Assembly: GCF_905212365.1 (NCBI RefSeq)
Contig: NZ_CAJMEH010000027.1
Span: 1 to 25,045, forward strand
Direction: 5' to 3'
DNA: 25,045 nucleotides
DNA from: an uncultured Phascolarctobacterium sp.
Lineage (GTDB): Bacteria > Bacillota > Negativicutes > Acidaminococcales > Acidaminococcaceae
Shown one piece after another: positions 19,424 through 25,045 of this stretch; positions within the stretch are counted from its first letter, which is position 1; each line of letters starts with the position of its first letter. The position numbers and the translations under genes were made by a program. Below the pieces are notes generated by a model. That model worked only from the letters and a program-made list of their open reading frames with translations. It was not told where the DNA came from and ran no database searches.

Positions 19424-20277
19424 TATTTTTCCTCCAATACAACATTATCGATCAAACGGGTAGTGCCGAACTTTACGGCCACGGCCAGCAGATTGCTGCC
19501 GCTCAAAGGATTAGCCGCCGGTTTCAATTCCGGCAGCGCGTAAATTTCTACATAATCAATATTAGCCATAGGCTCCTGCTCGATGGAAGCGGTTACGGCG
19601 GCGGTAATTTTAGCGGCGTCGCGCTCGCCCGCGTCGTACTGCTCCTTAGCGGCCTTCAGGCTGCGGCTCAAAACCAAAGCTGACTGGCGCTCTGCGGCGT
19701 TCAAATAAGTGTTGCGGGAACTTTTGGCCAGGCCGTCGGCTTCGCGGACGATGGGCATGATGCGCAGCTGCAAATTGAAGAATAAATCCTTAACCATGCG
19801 CTTCAGCACTTCCACCTGCTGGGCGTCCTTCTGGCCGAAATAAGCGCGGTCGGGCTGCGCCAGATTAAACAGTTTGGTAACGACGGTGGTTACGCCGCGG
19901 AAATGGATAGGACGGGTACGGCCGCACAGCACTTTAGTAATATCGCCCGTAACCTCCACCCAGGTAGCGTCCTCGCTAGGATACATTTCTTTAGGAGAAG
20001 GTGCGAATACGATATCGGCGCCCATTTTTTCCGCCAGTTGGCAGTCGGCCTCCAAGGTGCGCGGATAAGCGTCCAAATCTTCGTTAGGGCCGAACTGAGT
20101 GGGATTTACAAAAACGCTGACTACGACAAAATCGTTTTCTTTATTGGCGGCGCTGATTAAGGAAGCGTGGCCTTCATGCAAAGCGCCCATAGTAGGAACA
20201 AGGCCGATGGTCAGGCCCTTGACTTTAGCTGCGGCAACCTCTTCGCGCAGCTCTGCGACTGTGTGTACTAATTTCAT
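19423..20277 (-). CDS. panC: Pantothenate synthetase
   Basis: A 284-residue ATP-dependent ligase that joins pantoate and beta-alanine. It has the HIGH-like motif with H34 and H37 (VPTMGALHEGHASLI), FVNPTQFGPNEDLDAYPR, the dimer and active-site region RPIHFRGVTTVVTKLFNL, YFGQKDAQQ and the KMSKS-like AKSSRNTYL. Full length for the family. The ribosome site GAGGG lies about 10 nt before the ATG. It follows panB after 87 bp and overlaps panD by 1 bp. Confidence 0.97.
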   Translation of the reverse strand: MKLVHTVAELREEVAAAKVKGLTIGLVPTMGALHEGHASLISAANKENDFVVVSVFVNPTQFGPNEDLDAYPRTLEADCQLAEKMGADIVFAPSPKEMYPSEDATWVEVTGDITKVLCGRTRPIHFRGVTTVVTKLFNLAQPDRAYFGQKDAQQVEVLKRMVKDLFFNLQLRIMPIVREADGLAKSSRNTYLNAAERQSALVLSRSLKAAKEQYDAGERDAAKITAAVTASIEQEPMANIDYVEIYALPELKPAANPLSGSNLLAVAVKFGTTRLIDNVVLEEK

Positions 20278-20364
20278 TAGCTTGTTTCCCTCACTTTAAT
20301 TTATAATCTGATCTATTAAAACGAAGCTGCATTTATTATGCTGAACAGCTCCTATTTTTTGTGA

Positions 20365-21204
20365 TTAATATAATTTTTCCAAAACGGCATCATCAATTTT
20401 AAAGGTATGCTCAGGAGCCGGGAAATTTCTGGATTTCACGTCGGCTATATAAGCCTTCACTGCATCTACTGTAATATCGTGCACATTAGCATATTTCCTA
20501 ACAAATTTAGGACAAAAACCGGTAGACACGCCCAAAAGATCATTGCAGACCAATACCTGTCCGTTGCAACCATTGCCCGCGCCAATACCGATAGTCGCCA
20601 TAGTTTTCAGCTCGGCTGTTACCTTAGCTGCTAAAGCCGCAGGTACGCATTCCAAAACGCAGGCGAAGGCTCCGGCTGCTTCCAAGGCTTTAGCATCGTC
20701 GATCATTTTCTGCGCGGCGGCGATATCCTTCCCCTGCACCTTAAAACCGCCCAGCTGATTTACAGATTGAGGCGTCAGCCCAATGTGGGCGCAGACAGGA
20801 ATCCCCGCTTCTACCAAACGCTTAACCAAAGGAGCTACTTCTGCACCGCCCTCCAGCTTGACTGCCGTACATCCTGTTTCCTTTAAAAAGCGCGCTGCGT
20901 TATACATACCGTCCACAATGCTGGCCTGATAGCTCATAAAAGGCATATCTCCTACTACAAGCGCCGTACTGTTGCCGCGCATAACCGCTTTAGTATGGTG
21001 AATCATTTCATCCATTGTTACGGGAACGGTGGAATTGTATCCCAGCACAACATTACCTAAGGAGTCGCCCACTAGGATCATATCTACACCGGCTTCGTTG
21101 ACATTGCGAGCCATGGCTACATCATAAGCGGTAATCATAGTGATGGGTTCACCCTTTTGCTTCATTTCTTTAATAGTTGCTACAGTAACATTTTTTGTGG
21201 CCAT
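20365..21204 (-). CDS. panB: 3-methyl-2-oxobutanoate (ketopantoate) hydroxymethyltransferase
   Basis: A 279-residue TIM-barrel enzyme that transfers a hydroxymethyl group from 5,10-methylene-THF to 2-oxoisovalerate, the first committed step to pantothenate. Motifs: ITAYDVAMARNVNEAGVDMILVGDSLGNV (Mg-binding Asp in GDS), KAVMRGNSTALVVGDMPFMSYQ, AVKLEGG, HIGLTPQSVNQLGGFKVQG, FACVLECVPA (catalytic Glu), IGIGAGNGCNGQVLVCNDLLG. Two ATGs are adjacent: 21204 has GGAGG at 7-nt spacing, while 21207 overlaps the upstream stop codon. The ribosome site is inside the end of the DUF2520 gene, so the two are tightly coupled. Confidence 0.97.
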   Translation of the reverse strand: MATKNVTVATIKEMKQKGEPITMITAYDVAMARNVNEAGVDMILVGDSLGNVVLGYNSTVPVTMDEMIHHTKAVMRGNSTALVVGDMPFMSYQASIVDGMYNAARFLKETGCTAVKLEGGAEVAPLVKRLVEAGIPVCAHIGLTPQSVNQLGGFKVQGKDIAAAQKMIDDAKALEAAGAFACVLECVPAALAAKVTAELKTMATIGIGAGNGCNGQVLVCNDLLGVSTGFCPKFVRKYANVHDITVDAVKAYIADVKSRNFPAPEHTFKIDDAVLEKLY

Positions 21205-21206
21205 CA

Positions 21207-22076
21207 TTACACCTCCAAAGAGTTTTTCGGGCTCTGACGCCCTTTCAGCAGCGTAGTTAAGCGGTGTCCCGCCTGTACGTCAATAGTACCGTTCATCAAA
21301 GCCAGCTTAACCGTCGCTAGCCCTAAAGAAGAATAAAGATCCCTCAAAGCCTCCGGCAGTACCGCTAAATGCTTTTTTACTGTCTCCACATCACCGCGGG
21401 CAATAGGTCCGGTCAAAACGTTTCCCGGGGAGACAGTGCGTTCTAGATTGGCTGCCGTACCTTTAAATAGAGGTAGCAGCGCCTGCCAAGCCTTCTGTTC
21501 GTCCCCCAGCCAGCGGCTAATTAAGCCCTGCGCCAACGCTTCTAAGGTTACGACATAATTGGAGCAAATACAAGCAGCAGCATGATAAGCTGCTCGCTCC
21601 GCATCAGGCACATAAAAAGGATGTCCCTCCAAAATTACAGCCAGCGCCTCGGCCGCTTTTTTAGCTTCGTCATCGCCGTCCACCGCCATATATACGCCTG
21701 CAAGCTGCGTCGCGCCGCCCGCAAAGCTTTGCAGCGGATGCAGGCTGCCCACATGCGCGCCCTGCAAGCGTAAAGCCTCCAGCGGCTCCAGTCCCAGCGA
21801 ACCGCTGCAATGCAGTACAATTTTTTCCTGCGCCGCGCCAGCCACCGCTAAATTTTGCGCAACAGCAGCAACTTTGCCGTCGGGAACAGTCAGCAGCACA
21901 ACGTCCGCCGCCTGCAAAAGTTCGGCGTTAGTAAAAGCCGGCGTTTGAAACCTCTGCGCCAGCTTGGCGCTGTGCTGCGCCGTCGCCGCAGTAATGCCTG
22001 CCAAAAAATTTTTGCTTTGCAAATAGCCAGCCAAGCAGCAGCCCACCTTGCCGCCGCCGATAATACCGATACGCAT
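21207..22076 (-). CDS. Rossmann-fold/DUF2520 protein, candidate ketopantoate reductase
   Basis: A 289-residue NAD(P)-binding protein. The N-terminus is a Rossmann fold (MRIGIIGGGKVGCCLAGYL; ADVVLLTVPDGKVAAVA; VLHCSGSLGLEPLEAL), and the second half is an all-helical DUF2520-type domain (LHPLQSFAGG; ERAAYHAAACICSNYVVTL; LTGPIARGDVETVKKHL). The lysine region GPIARGD is typical. As first gene of a panB-panC-panD unit, it is well placed to supply the missing ketopantoate reductase step; there is no panE in the window, and a non-PanE reductase (PanG) has been described in other bacteria. I believe PanG is of this type but cannot check. The start at 22076 begins exactly at the first strand; AAGGAGA lies 12 nt upstream, somewhat far. 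Confidence 0.8.
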   Translation of the reverse strand: MRIGIIGGGKVGCCLAGYLQSKNFLAGITAATAQHSAKLAQRFQTPAFTNAELLQAADVVLLTVPDGKVAAVAQNLAVAGAAQEKIVLHCSGSLGLEPLEALRLQGAHVGSLHPLQSFAGGATQLAGVYMAVDGDDEAKKAAEALAVILEGHPFYVPDAERAAYHAAACICSNYVVTLEALAQGLISRWLGDEQKAWQALLPLFKGTAANLERTVSPGNVLTGPIARGDVETVKKHLAVLPEALRDLYSSLGLATVKLALMNGTIDVQAGHRLTTLLKGRQSPKNSLEV

Positions 22077-22141
22077 AAACGTTTTGCTCTCCTTTCCTGC
22101 CCTTGCAAAGGCGCGCAGAGGCAAATAAATAATGTACAAAT

Positions 22142-22170
22142 AAAAAAGCGCACTCCGAAACGGAATGCGC
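22142..22170 (-). terminator. Intrinsic terminator inside the pan leader
   Basis: On the minus strand, GCGCATTCCG (22170-22161), loop TTT, CGGAGTGCGC (22157-22148) with one mismatch, followed by six T (22147-22142). It lies about 65 nt before the first pan-unit gene and about 140 nt after the predicted start of transcription, as an attenuator or riboswitch expression platform would. Confidence 0.75.
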
Positions 22171-22308
22171 AGGCATATGCTTCATAATGCGTCTTCGTCC
22201 CGGTCTGACAGATCCAAGCGATTATTGACTTCTGAAATTTTATCATAAACTCTGGCTGCTTTGGCTACAACGCGCCGCAGGCGCTGCTGTGCCGCAGTCC
22301 AATTTACC
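22142..22308 (-). ncRNA. Structured leader RNA of the pantothenate unit (candidate cis-regulator)
   Basis: Between the promoter (22315-22343) and the terminator (22142-22170) lies about 165 nt of minus-strand RNA without a credible gene. Its 5' part folds into one long hairpin (22300-22254): GG-(A)-CTGC-GGC-ACA-[GCA]-GCGCC, loop TGC, GGCGC-[GT]-TGT-(A)-GCC-(AAA)-GCAG-CC, with bulged A residues on both sides. A second small hairpin (GCAT-T-ATG / CATATGC) precedes the terminator. A 'pan' RNA motif with bulged adenines is known upstream of panB/panC/panD in Firmicutes; this may be an instance or a different element. A short independent RNA (for example 6S-like) is the alternative. Confidence 0.5.
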
Positions 22309-22314
22309 GCAATT

Positions 22315-22343
22315 ATGATAACATAGAACGCGCCGCTTGGCAA
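22315..22343 (-). promoter_or_regulatory. Promoter of the pan leader and operon
   Basis: Minus-strand TTGCCA (22343-22338) and TATCAT (22320-22315), spacer 17 bp. Transcription should start near 22308, giving a leader of about 230 nt before the DUF2520 gene. Confidence 0.6.
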
Positions 22344-22400
22344 GCAAAAAAATTTCCTCCGGCTATAAATAATAGAAGATTTGTGCGTCAGGCCGCTCAT

Positions 22401-22430
22401 AGTTAACCATACTATTTTACTAGGTTGACT
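22401..22430 (+). promoter_or_regulatory. BirA-type operator, box 1
   Basis: AGTTAACC (22401-22408), 14 bp, GGTTGACT (22423-22430): an imperfect inverted repeat of the biotin-repressor type (GTTAACC-N14/16-GGTTAAC). It overlaps the -35 of the bio promoter. Confidence 0.75.
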
Positions 22431-22453
22431 TATACAGGAAACTGTTCTATACT
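22425..22453 (+). promoter_or_regulatory. Promoter of the biotin genes
   Basis: TTGACT (22425-22430) and TATACT (22448-22453), spacer 17 bp. The -35 is also the right half of BirA box 1, and box 2 begins 7 bp after the -10, so both initiation and early elongation could be blocked. Confidence 0.75.
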
Positions 22454-22459
22454 ATGTTC

Positions 22460-22488
22460 GTCAACGCAAGTTATCTTAAAGGTTAACT
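22460..22488 (+). promoter_or_regulatory. BirA-type operator, box 2
   Basis: GTCAACG (22460-22466), 14 bp, GGTTAACT (22481-22488): the same half-sites and identical 14-bp spacing as box 1, just downstream of the promoter. The left half has one deviation (G for C). Confidence 0.65.
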
Positions 22489-22515
22489 TATGAAATAAAG
22501 CAGAAGGTGAAAATT

Positions 22516-23199
22516 ATGAGTAAAGGTATTTTTATTACGGCTACCGGTACGGACGTGGGCAAAACCTACGTCACCGGCCTGTTAGTCAAAAAGCTGCGCG
22601 ACGCCGGTTTGAACGCCGGTTACTACAAGGCCGCTTTAAGCGGCGCGGAAGAACAGCCCGACGGCAGCTGGCTGCCCGGCGACGCGGCCTTTGTCGCTCA
22701 AATCGCAGGCATTCCCGCTAAGCCGGAGGAACTGGTTTCCTACATTTATAAAGCTGCCGTTTCGCCCCATCTGGCGGCGCTACGCGAAGGCCATCCGGTA
22801 GAAATGTCCAAAATTATCCGCGATTACCAAGCGTCGCTGACAAAATATGATTACGTTACTATGGAAGGCAGCGGCGGCATTATTTGCCCCATCCGCTGGG
22901 ACGAGCAGCACATTTTATTGGAAGACATGATCAAAGAGCTGGGGCTAGGCACGCTGGTAATCTCCACCGCAGCGCTAGGCTCCATCAACGCCTGCGTCCT
23001 GACCGTTTATTATTTGCAGCAGCACGGCATTCCCGTCCGCGGTATTATCCTCAATAATTACGACGGCGAAGATTTTATGCAAGCCGACAATAAGCGTATG
23101 ATAGAAGAAATAAGCGGCGTGCCCGTCATCGCCGCCGTCAAGCCCAACGCCAAAGAACTGGATATCGACGTGAAATTTTTGCAATCGCTGTATAAATAA
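22516..23199 (+). CDS. bioD: Dethiobiotin synthetase
   Basis: A 227-residue P-loop enzyme that closes the ureido ring of dethiobiotin from 7,8-diaminopelargonate, CO2 and ATP. The P-loop is G11-TDVGKT-17 in GIFITATGTDVGKTYVTGLL; the substrate Lys lies in AGYYKAALSG; the acidic metal and phosphate site is in TMEGSGGIICPI. The nucleotide-base region is IPVRGIILNNYDGEDF. The ATG at 22516 has AGAAGGTG upstream; a GTG at 22507 lies inside that ribosome site. Full length. First gene of the biotin unit, under two BirA-type boxes. No bioB, bioF or pimelate genes are visible here. Confidence 0.96.
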   Translation: MSKGIFITATGTDVGKTYVTGLLVKKLRDAGLNAGYYKAALSGAEEQPDGSWLPGDAAFVAQIAGIPAKPEELVSYIYKAAVSPHLAALREGHPVEMSKIIRDYQASLTKYDYVTMEGSGGIICPIRWDEQHILLEDMIKELGLGTLVISTAALGSINACVLTVYYLQQHGIPVRGIILNNYDGEDFMQADNKRMIEEISGVPVIAAVKPNAKELDIDVKFLQSLYK

Positions 23200-23202
23200 A
23201 AA

Positions 23203-23223
23203 GCTGGCGCTAAGCAGGCCAGC
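23203..23223 (+). other. Intercistronic hairpin between bioD and bioA
   Basis: GCTGGC (23203-23208) pairs with GCCAGC (23218-23223), 9-nt loop, no T-run. It is probably an mRNA-stability or processing stem rather than a terminator. The bioA ribosome site AAAGGAG follows directly. Confidence 0.45.
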
Positions 23224-23240
23224 GCAAAGGAGAGAAAATT

Positions 23241-24593
23241 ATGGATAGAATGGAAGATTTAGGACGCCGCGACCTGGCGCATATCTGGCACCCCTGTTCC
23301 CAAATGAAGGATTACGAAACTTTGCGGCCCATCGTGGTAGACCACGGCGAAGGCCCCTATCTTTACGCCGCCGACGGCACGAAATATCTGGATATTATCA
23401 GCAGCTGGTGGTGCAACCTTTTGGGGCATTGCAACCCCAAAATCAACGCCGCGATTAAAAAGCAAATCGACGAATTGGAGCACGTTATCTTCGTCAATTT
23501 TACGCACGAGCCTGCGATTAAATTATGCGAGGAGCTGGCGCAGGTGCTGCCCCCCGGCTTAACTAAGTTTAATTTTGCCGACAACGGCTCCGCCGCCGTG
23601 GAAATCGCCCTCAAAATAGCTTTCCAATATCAGCTGCAGACCGGTCACGGCGAAAAGCAGCGCTTTATGTGCCTCAGCGAAGGCTATCACGGCGAAACCA
23701 TCGGCGCGCTTTCCGTAGGCAGTATGGATTTATTCGCGCAAATGTATAAGCCCATGATGATGAATAACATACACGTTCAGGCCCCCGACTGCTACCGCTG
23801 CCCCTTCAATAAGGACAGGGAGCATTGCCAGTGCGAATGCTTTAAATTTGCTGAAGAAGCTTTTGCCAAGCACGCCAAGGAAACGGCAGCTATTATTGTG
23901 GAGCCCATCGTGCAGGGCTGCGCCGGTATGCGCATCTACCCGCCGCTGTATCTCAAAAAGCTGCGCCAGCTGTGCGACGCTTACGGCGTGCTGCTCATCG
24001 CCGACGAAATCGCCACAGGCTTTGGCCGCACTGGCAAAATGTTCGCCTGCCAGCACGCGGAAATCACGCCCGATTTAATGTGCATCAGCAAGGCGCTGAC
24101 CGGCGGCTATCTGCCCATGTCCATCGTCTGCACCACGGATAAAATTTACGACGCCTTCTACGACGATTACAATAAGGGCAAGGCCTTCATGCACAGCCAC
24201 ACCTACGCTGGCAACCCCATCGGCTGCGCCACGGCTTTAGCTGTGCTGCAAATTATGAAGGAAGAAAATATTCTGGCAAAAGCCGCCGTGAAAGCTAAAT
24301 ATTTTAACGATGCGCTGAACGAAGCCTTCGGCCAGCACAAAAACATCGGCGAAATTCGTCACATCGGCCTCATCAACGCCATGGAGCTGGTAACGGATAA
24401 AGATAAAAAGACGGGCTTCGACGGCAAGCTGCGCATCGGTTACGAAATTTATAAAAAGGCGCTGACCCACGGTCTGCTGCTGCGGCCTTTGGGCAACGTA
24501 ATTTATTTCAATCCGCCGCTGAATATTGCGGACGAGGATTTAGACAAGGCCGTCGCGTTGGCCAAGCAATCCGTCGACGAAATTCTAGGCTGA
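23241..24593 (+). CDS. bioA: Adenosylmethionine-8-amino-7-oxononanoate aminotransferase
   Basis: A 450-residue PLP-dependent class III aminotransferase that converts KAPA to DAPA with S-adenosylmethionine as amino donor. Landmarks: HIWHPCSQMKDYE (17-25), SSWWCNLLGHCNP with the substrate-ring Trp pair, NFADNGSAAVEIALKIA, YHGETIGALSVG, D255 in LLIADEIATGFGRTG and PLP-Lys K284 in CISKALTGGYLP. Between 184 and 200 it carries a cysteine cluster, C184-x2-C187 and C196-x-C198-x-C200, seen in Clostridia-type BioA proteins and possibly metal-binding. A good ribosome site (AAAGGAGAG) precedes the ATG. It follows bioD after 41 bp. Confidence 0.95.
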   Translation: MDRMEDLGRRDLAHIWHPCSQMKDYETLRPIVVDHGEGPYLYAADGTKYLDIISSWWCNLLGHCNPKINAAIKKQIDELEHVIFVNFTHEPAIKLCEELAQVLPPGLTKFNFADNGSAAVEIALKIAFQYQLQTGHGEKQRFMCLSEGYHGETIGALSVGSMDLFAQMYKPMMMNNIHVQAPDCYRCPFNKDREHCQCECFKFAEEAFAKHAKETAAIIVEPIVQGCAGMRIYPPLYLKKLRQLCDAYGVLLIADEIATGFGRTGKMFACQHAEITPDLMCISKALTGGYLPMSIVCTTDKIYDAFYDDYNKGKAFMHSHTYAGNPIGCATALAVLQIMKEENILAKAAVKAKYFNDALNEAFGQHKNIGEIRHIGLINAMELVTDKDKKTGFDGKLRIGYEIYKKALTHGLLLRPLGNVIYFNPPLNIADEDLDKAVALAKQSVDEILG

Positions 24594-24599
24594 AAAGAT

Positions 24600-24625
24600 A
24601 AGGGCGCGGTCAAGCTGCGCCCTTT
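24600..24625 (+). terminator. Hairpin after bioA
   Basis: An 8-bp stem (AAGGGCGC, 24600-24607, with GCGCCCTT, 24617-24624), loop 9 nt, only a short T-run (TTT). A weak or partial terminator before the permease-like gene. Confidence 0.5.
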
Positions 24626-24639
24626 AAAAATGTTTTATA

Positions 24640-24668
24640 GTCAACCTTATTTCAAAAGGAGTTTACTT
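24640..24668 (+). promoter_or_regulatory. Possible third BirA-type box, overlapping a ribosome site
   Basis: AGTCAACC ends at 24646 and AGTTTACT begins at 24660. The half-sites match those of boxes 1 and 2, but the spacing between the AAC and GTT cores is 15 instead of 16 bp. It covers the ribosome site AAAAGGAG of the next gene. No obvious promoter is attached, so this is tentative. Confidence 0.35.
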
Positions 24669-24670
24669 AA

Positions 24671-25045
24671 ATGCAGCAACTTACGACAACAGCGCTCTTA
24701 GGCGTAATTATTCTGCTGTCCGGCAGCATGAAAATCCCTTCCCCTGTAGCCGGCGGCGAATTTCAGCTGTCCGCCCCCATCGCCGTACTTATCTGCGCCT
24801 GCTTCGGCTTTAAGCGCTACATTATCGCCGGGCTTTTAGCCAGCGCTTTAGGCATGATGCTGGGCGTCCACAATATTTTCAGCGTCATCATTCAAATGTG
24901 CTTCCGCGTGGTAGCAGGCGGCACCATGGCTTTACTGGGAACTAACCTGCTGACCGTTATCATAAGCGGCCCCTTGGGCACTCTGTTCGCCCGCATAATT
25001 ATGTGGCAGGTCACCGGCGTAAGCTGGCTGGTGCTGACCGCCGCC
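24671..25045 (+). CDS. Multi-helix membrane protein, candidate biotin-pathway permease (3' end outside window)
   Basis: The frame opens at an ATG (24671) with AAAAGGAG 9 nt upstream and stays open to the window edge (125 residues visible). The first part, LLGVIILLSGSMKIPSPVAGGEFQLSAPIAVL split over two helices, is followed by CACFGFKRYIIAGLLASALGMMLG and further hydrophobic helices (TMALLGTNLLTVIISGPLGTLFARI). The G-x-x-K-IP...FQLSAPIAVLI-ACFGFKRYI layout recalls substrate-binding (S) components of ECF vitamin transporters such as BioY, but the BioY signature itself is not there. Position after bioD-bioA and a possible BirA box suggests transport of biotin or a precursor (inference). Function not assigned. 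Confidence 0.65.
   Translation, partial: MQQLTTTALLGVIILLSGSMKIPSPVAGGEFQLSAPIAVLICACFGFKRYIIAGLLASALGMMLGVHNIFSVIIQMCFRVVAGGTMALLGTNLLTVIISGPLGTLFARIIMWQVTGVSWLVLTAA

Noticed and set aside
22142..22308. T-box leader in front of the pan genes
   Set aside because: The conserved T-box sequence (AGGGUGGNACCGCG) and a Stem I specifier arrangement are not present.
22182..22400. A 72-residue minus-strand open frame in the pan/bio intergenic region
   Set aside because: It has no ribosome site, crosses the predicted pan promoter, and overlaps the structured leader; the hairpin and promoter explain the region better.

Overview
The window looks like chromosomal DNA of an anaerobic, Gram-negative-type Firmicute (Negativicutes; an Acidaminococcaceae member such as Phascolarctobacterium is my best guess). 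This is inferred from several things: a DcuC-type C4-dicarboxylate carrier, two CbiK-type chelatases, exported proteins with Sec signals of the kind expected in a diderm, AGGAGG-type ribosome sites, Firmicute-style biotin-repressor operators, and a Firmicute-type 25-residue type I toxin. I see no rRNA, tRNA, CRISPR array, insertion sequence or prophage.

Layout. 1-628: 5' part of an FkbM-like methyltransferase gene (minus), cut by the window edge. 748-3200: a DtxR/MntR-like regulator, then an exported and a cytosolic CbiK paralogue. 3399-5834: dcuC and an M19 dipeptidase, each with its own terminator. 5842-6205: a complete type I toxin-antitoxin locus that is too short to show up as ordinary ORFs. 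6230-8530 (minus): a small exported protein, a LysM protein, an AEC transporter and a small soluble protein. 8660-10654 (plus): an Rrf2 regulator, an HD-domain protein and an exported protein. 10655-10824: a second antitoxin-like RNA with no toxin. 10816-15088 (minus): tatD, a DUF3592-like membrane protein, metG and rsmI. 15310-18860: a 4-oxalocrotonate tautomerase, an AAA/DUF4143 ATPase with a duplicated leader, two exported proteins, and a divergent XRE regulator. 19040-22076 (minus): a DUF2520 protein, panB, panC and panD behind a structured leader of about 230 nt that contains an intrinsic terminator. 22401-25045 (plus): bioD, bioA and a membrane protein (partial), with BirA-type boxes.

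How the parts work together. The right third is a back-to-back cofactor region: pantothenate genes read left and biotin genes read right from a shared 440-bp intergenic region. The pantothenate side carries a candidate RNA switch and the biotin side paired BirA operators. The left part is metal and tetrapyrrole handling next to dicarboxylate uptake.

The most interesting signals are non-coding: the toxin-antitoxin locus and its solitary antitoxin relative, the pan leader RNA, a twice-occurring hairpin with a conserved A-G mismatch (3209 and 16950), the duplicated 5' leader of the ATPase gene, and several promoter-embedded repeats. All promoter, terminator and operator calls were made by eye, and no database search was possible.
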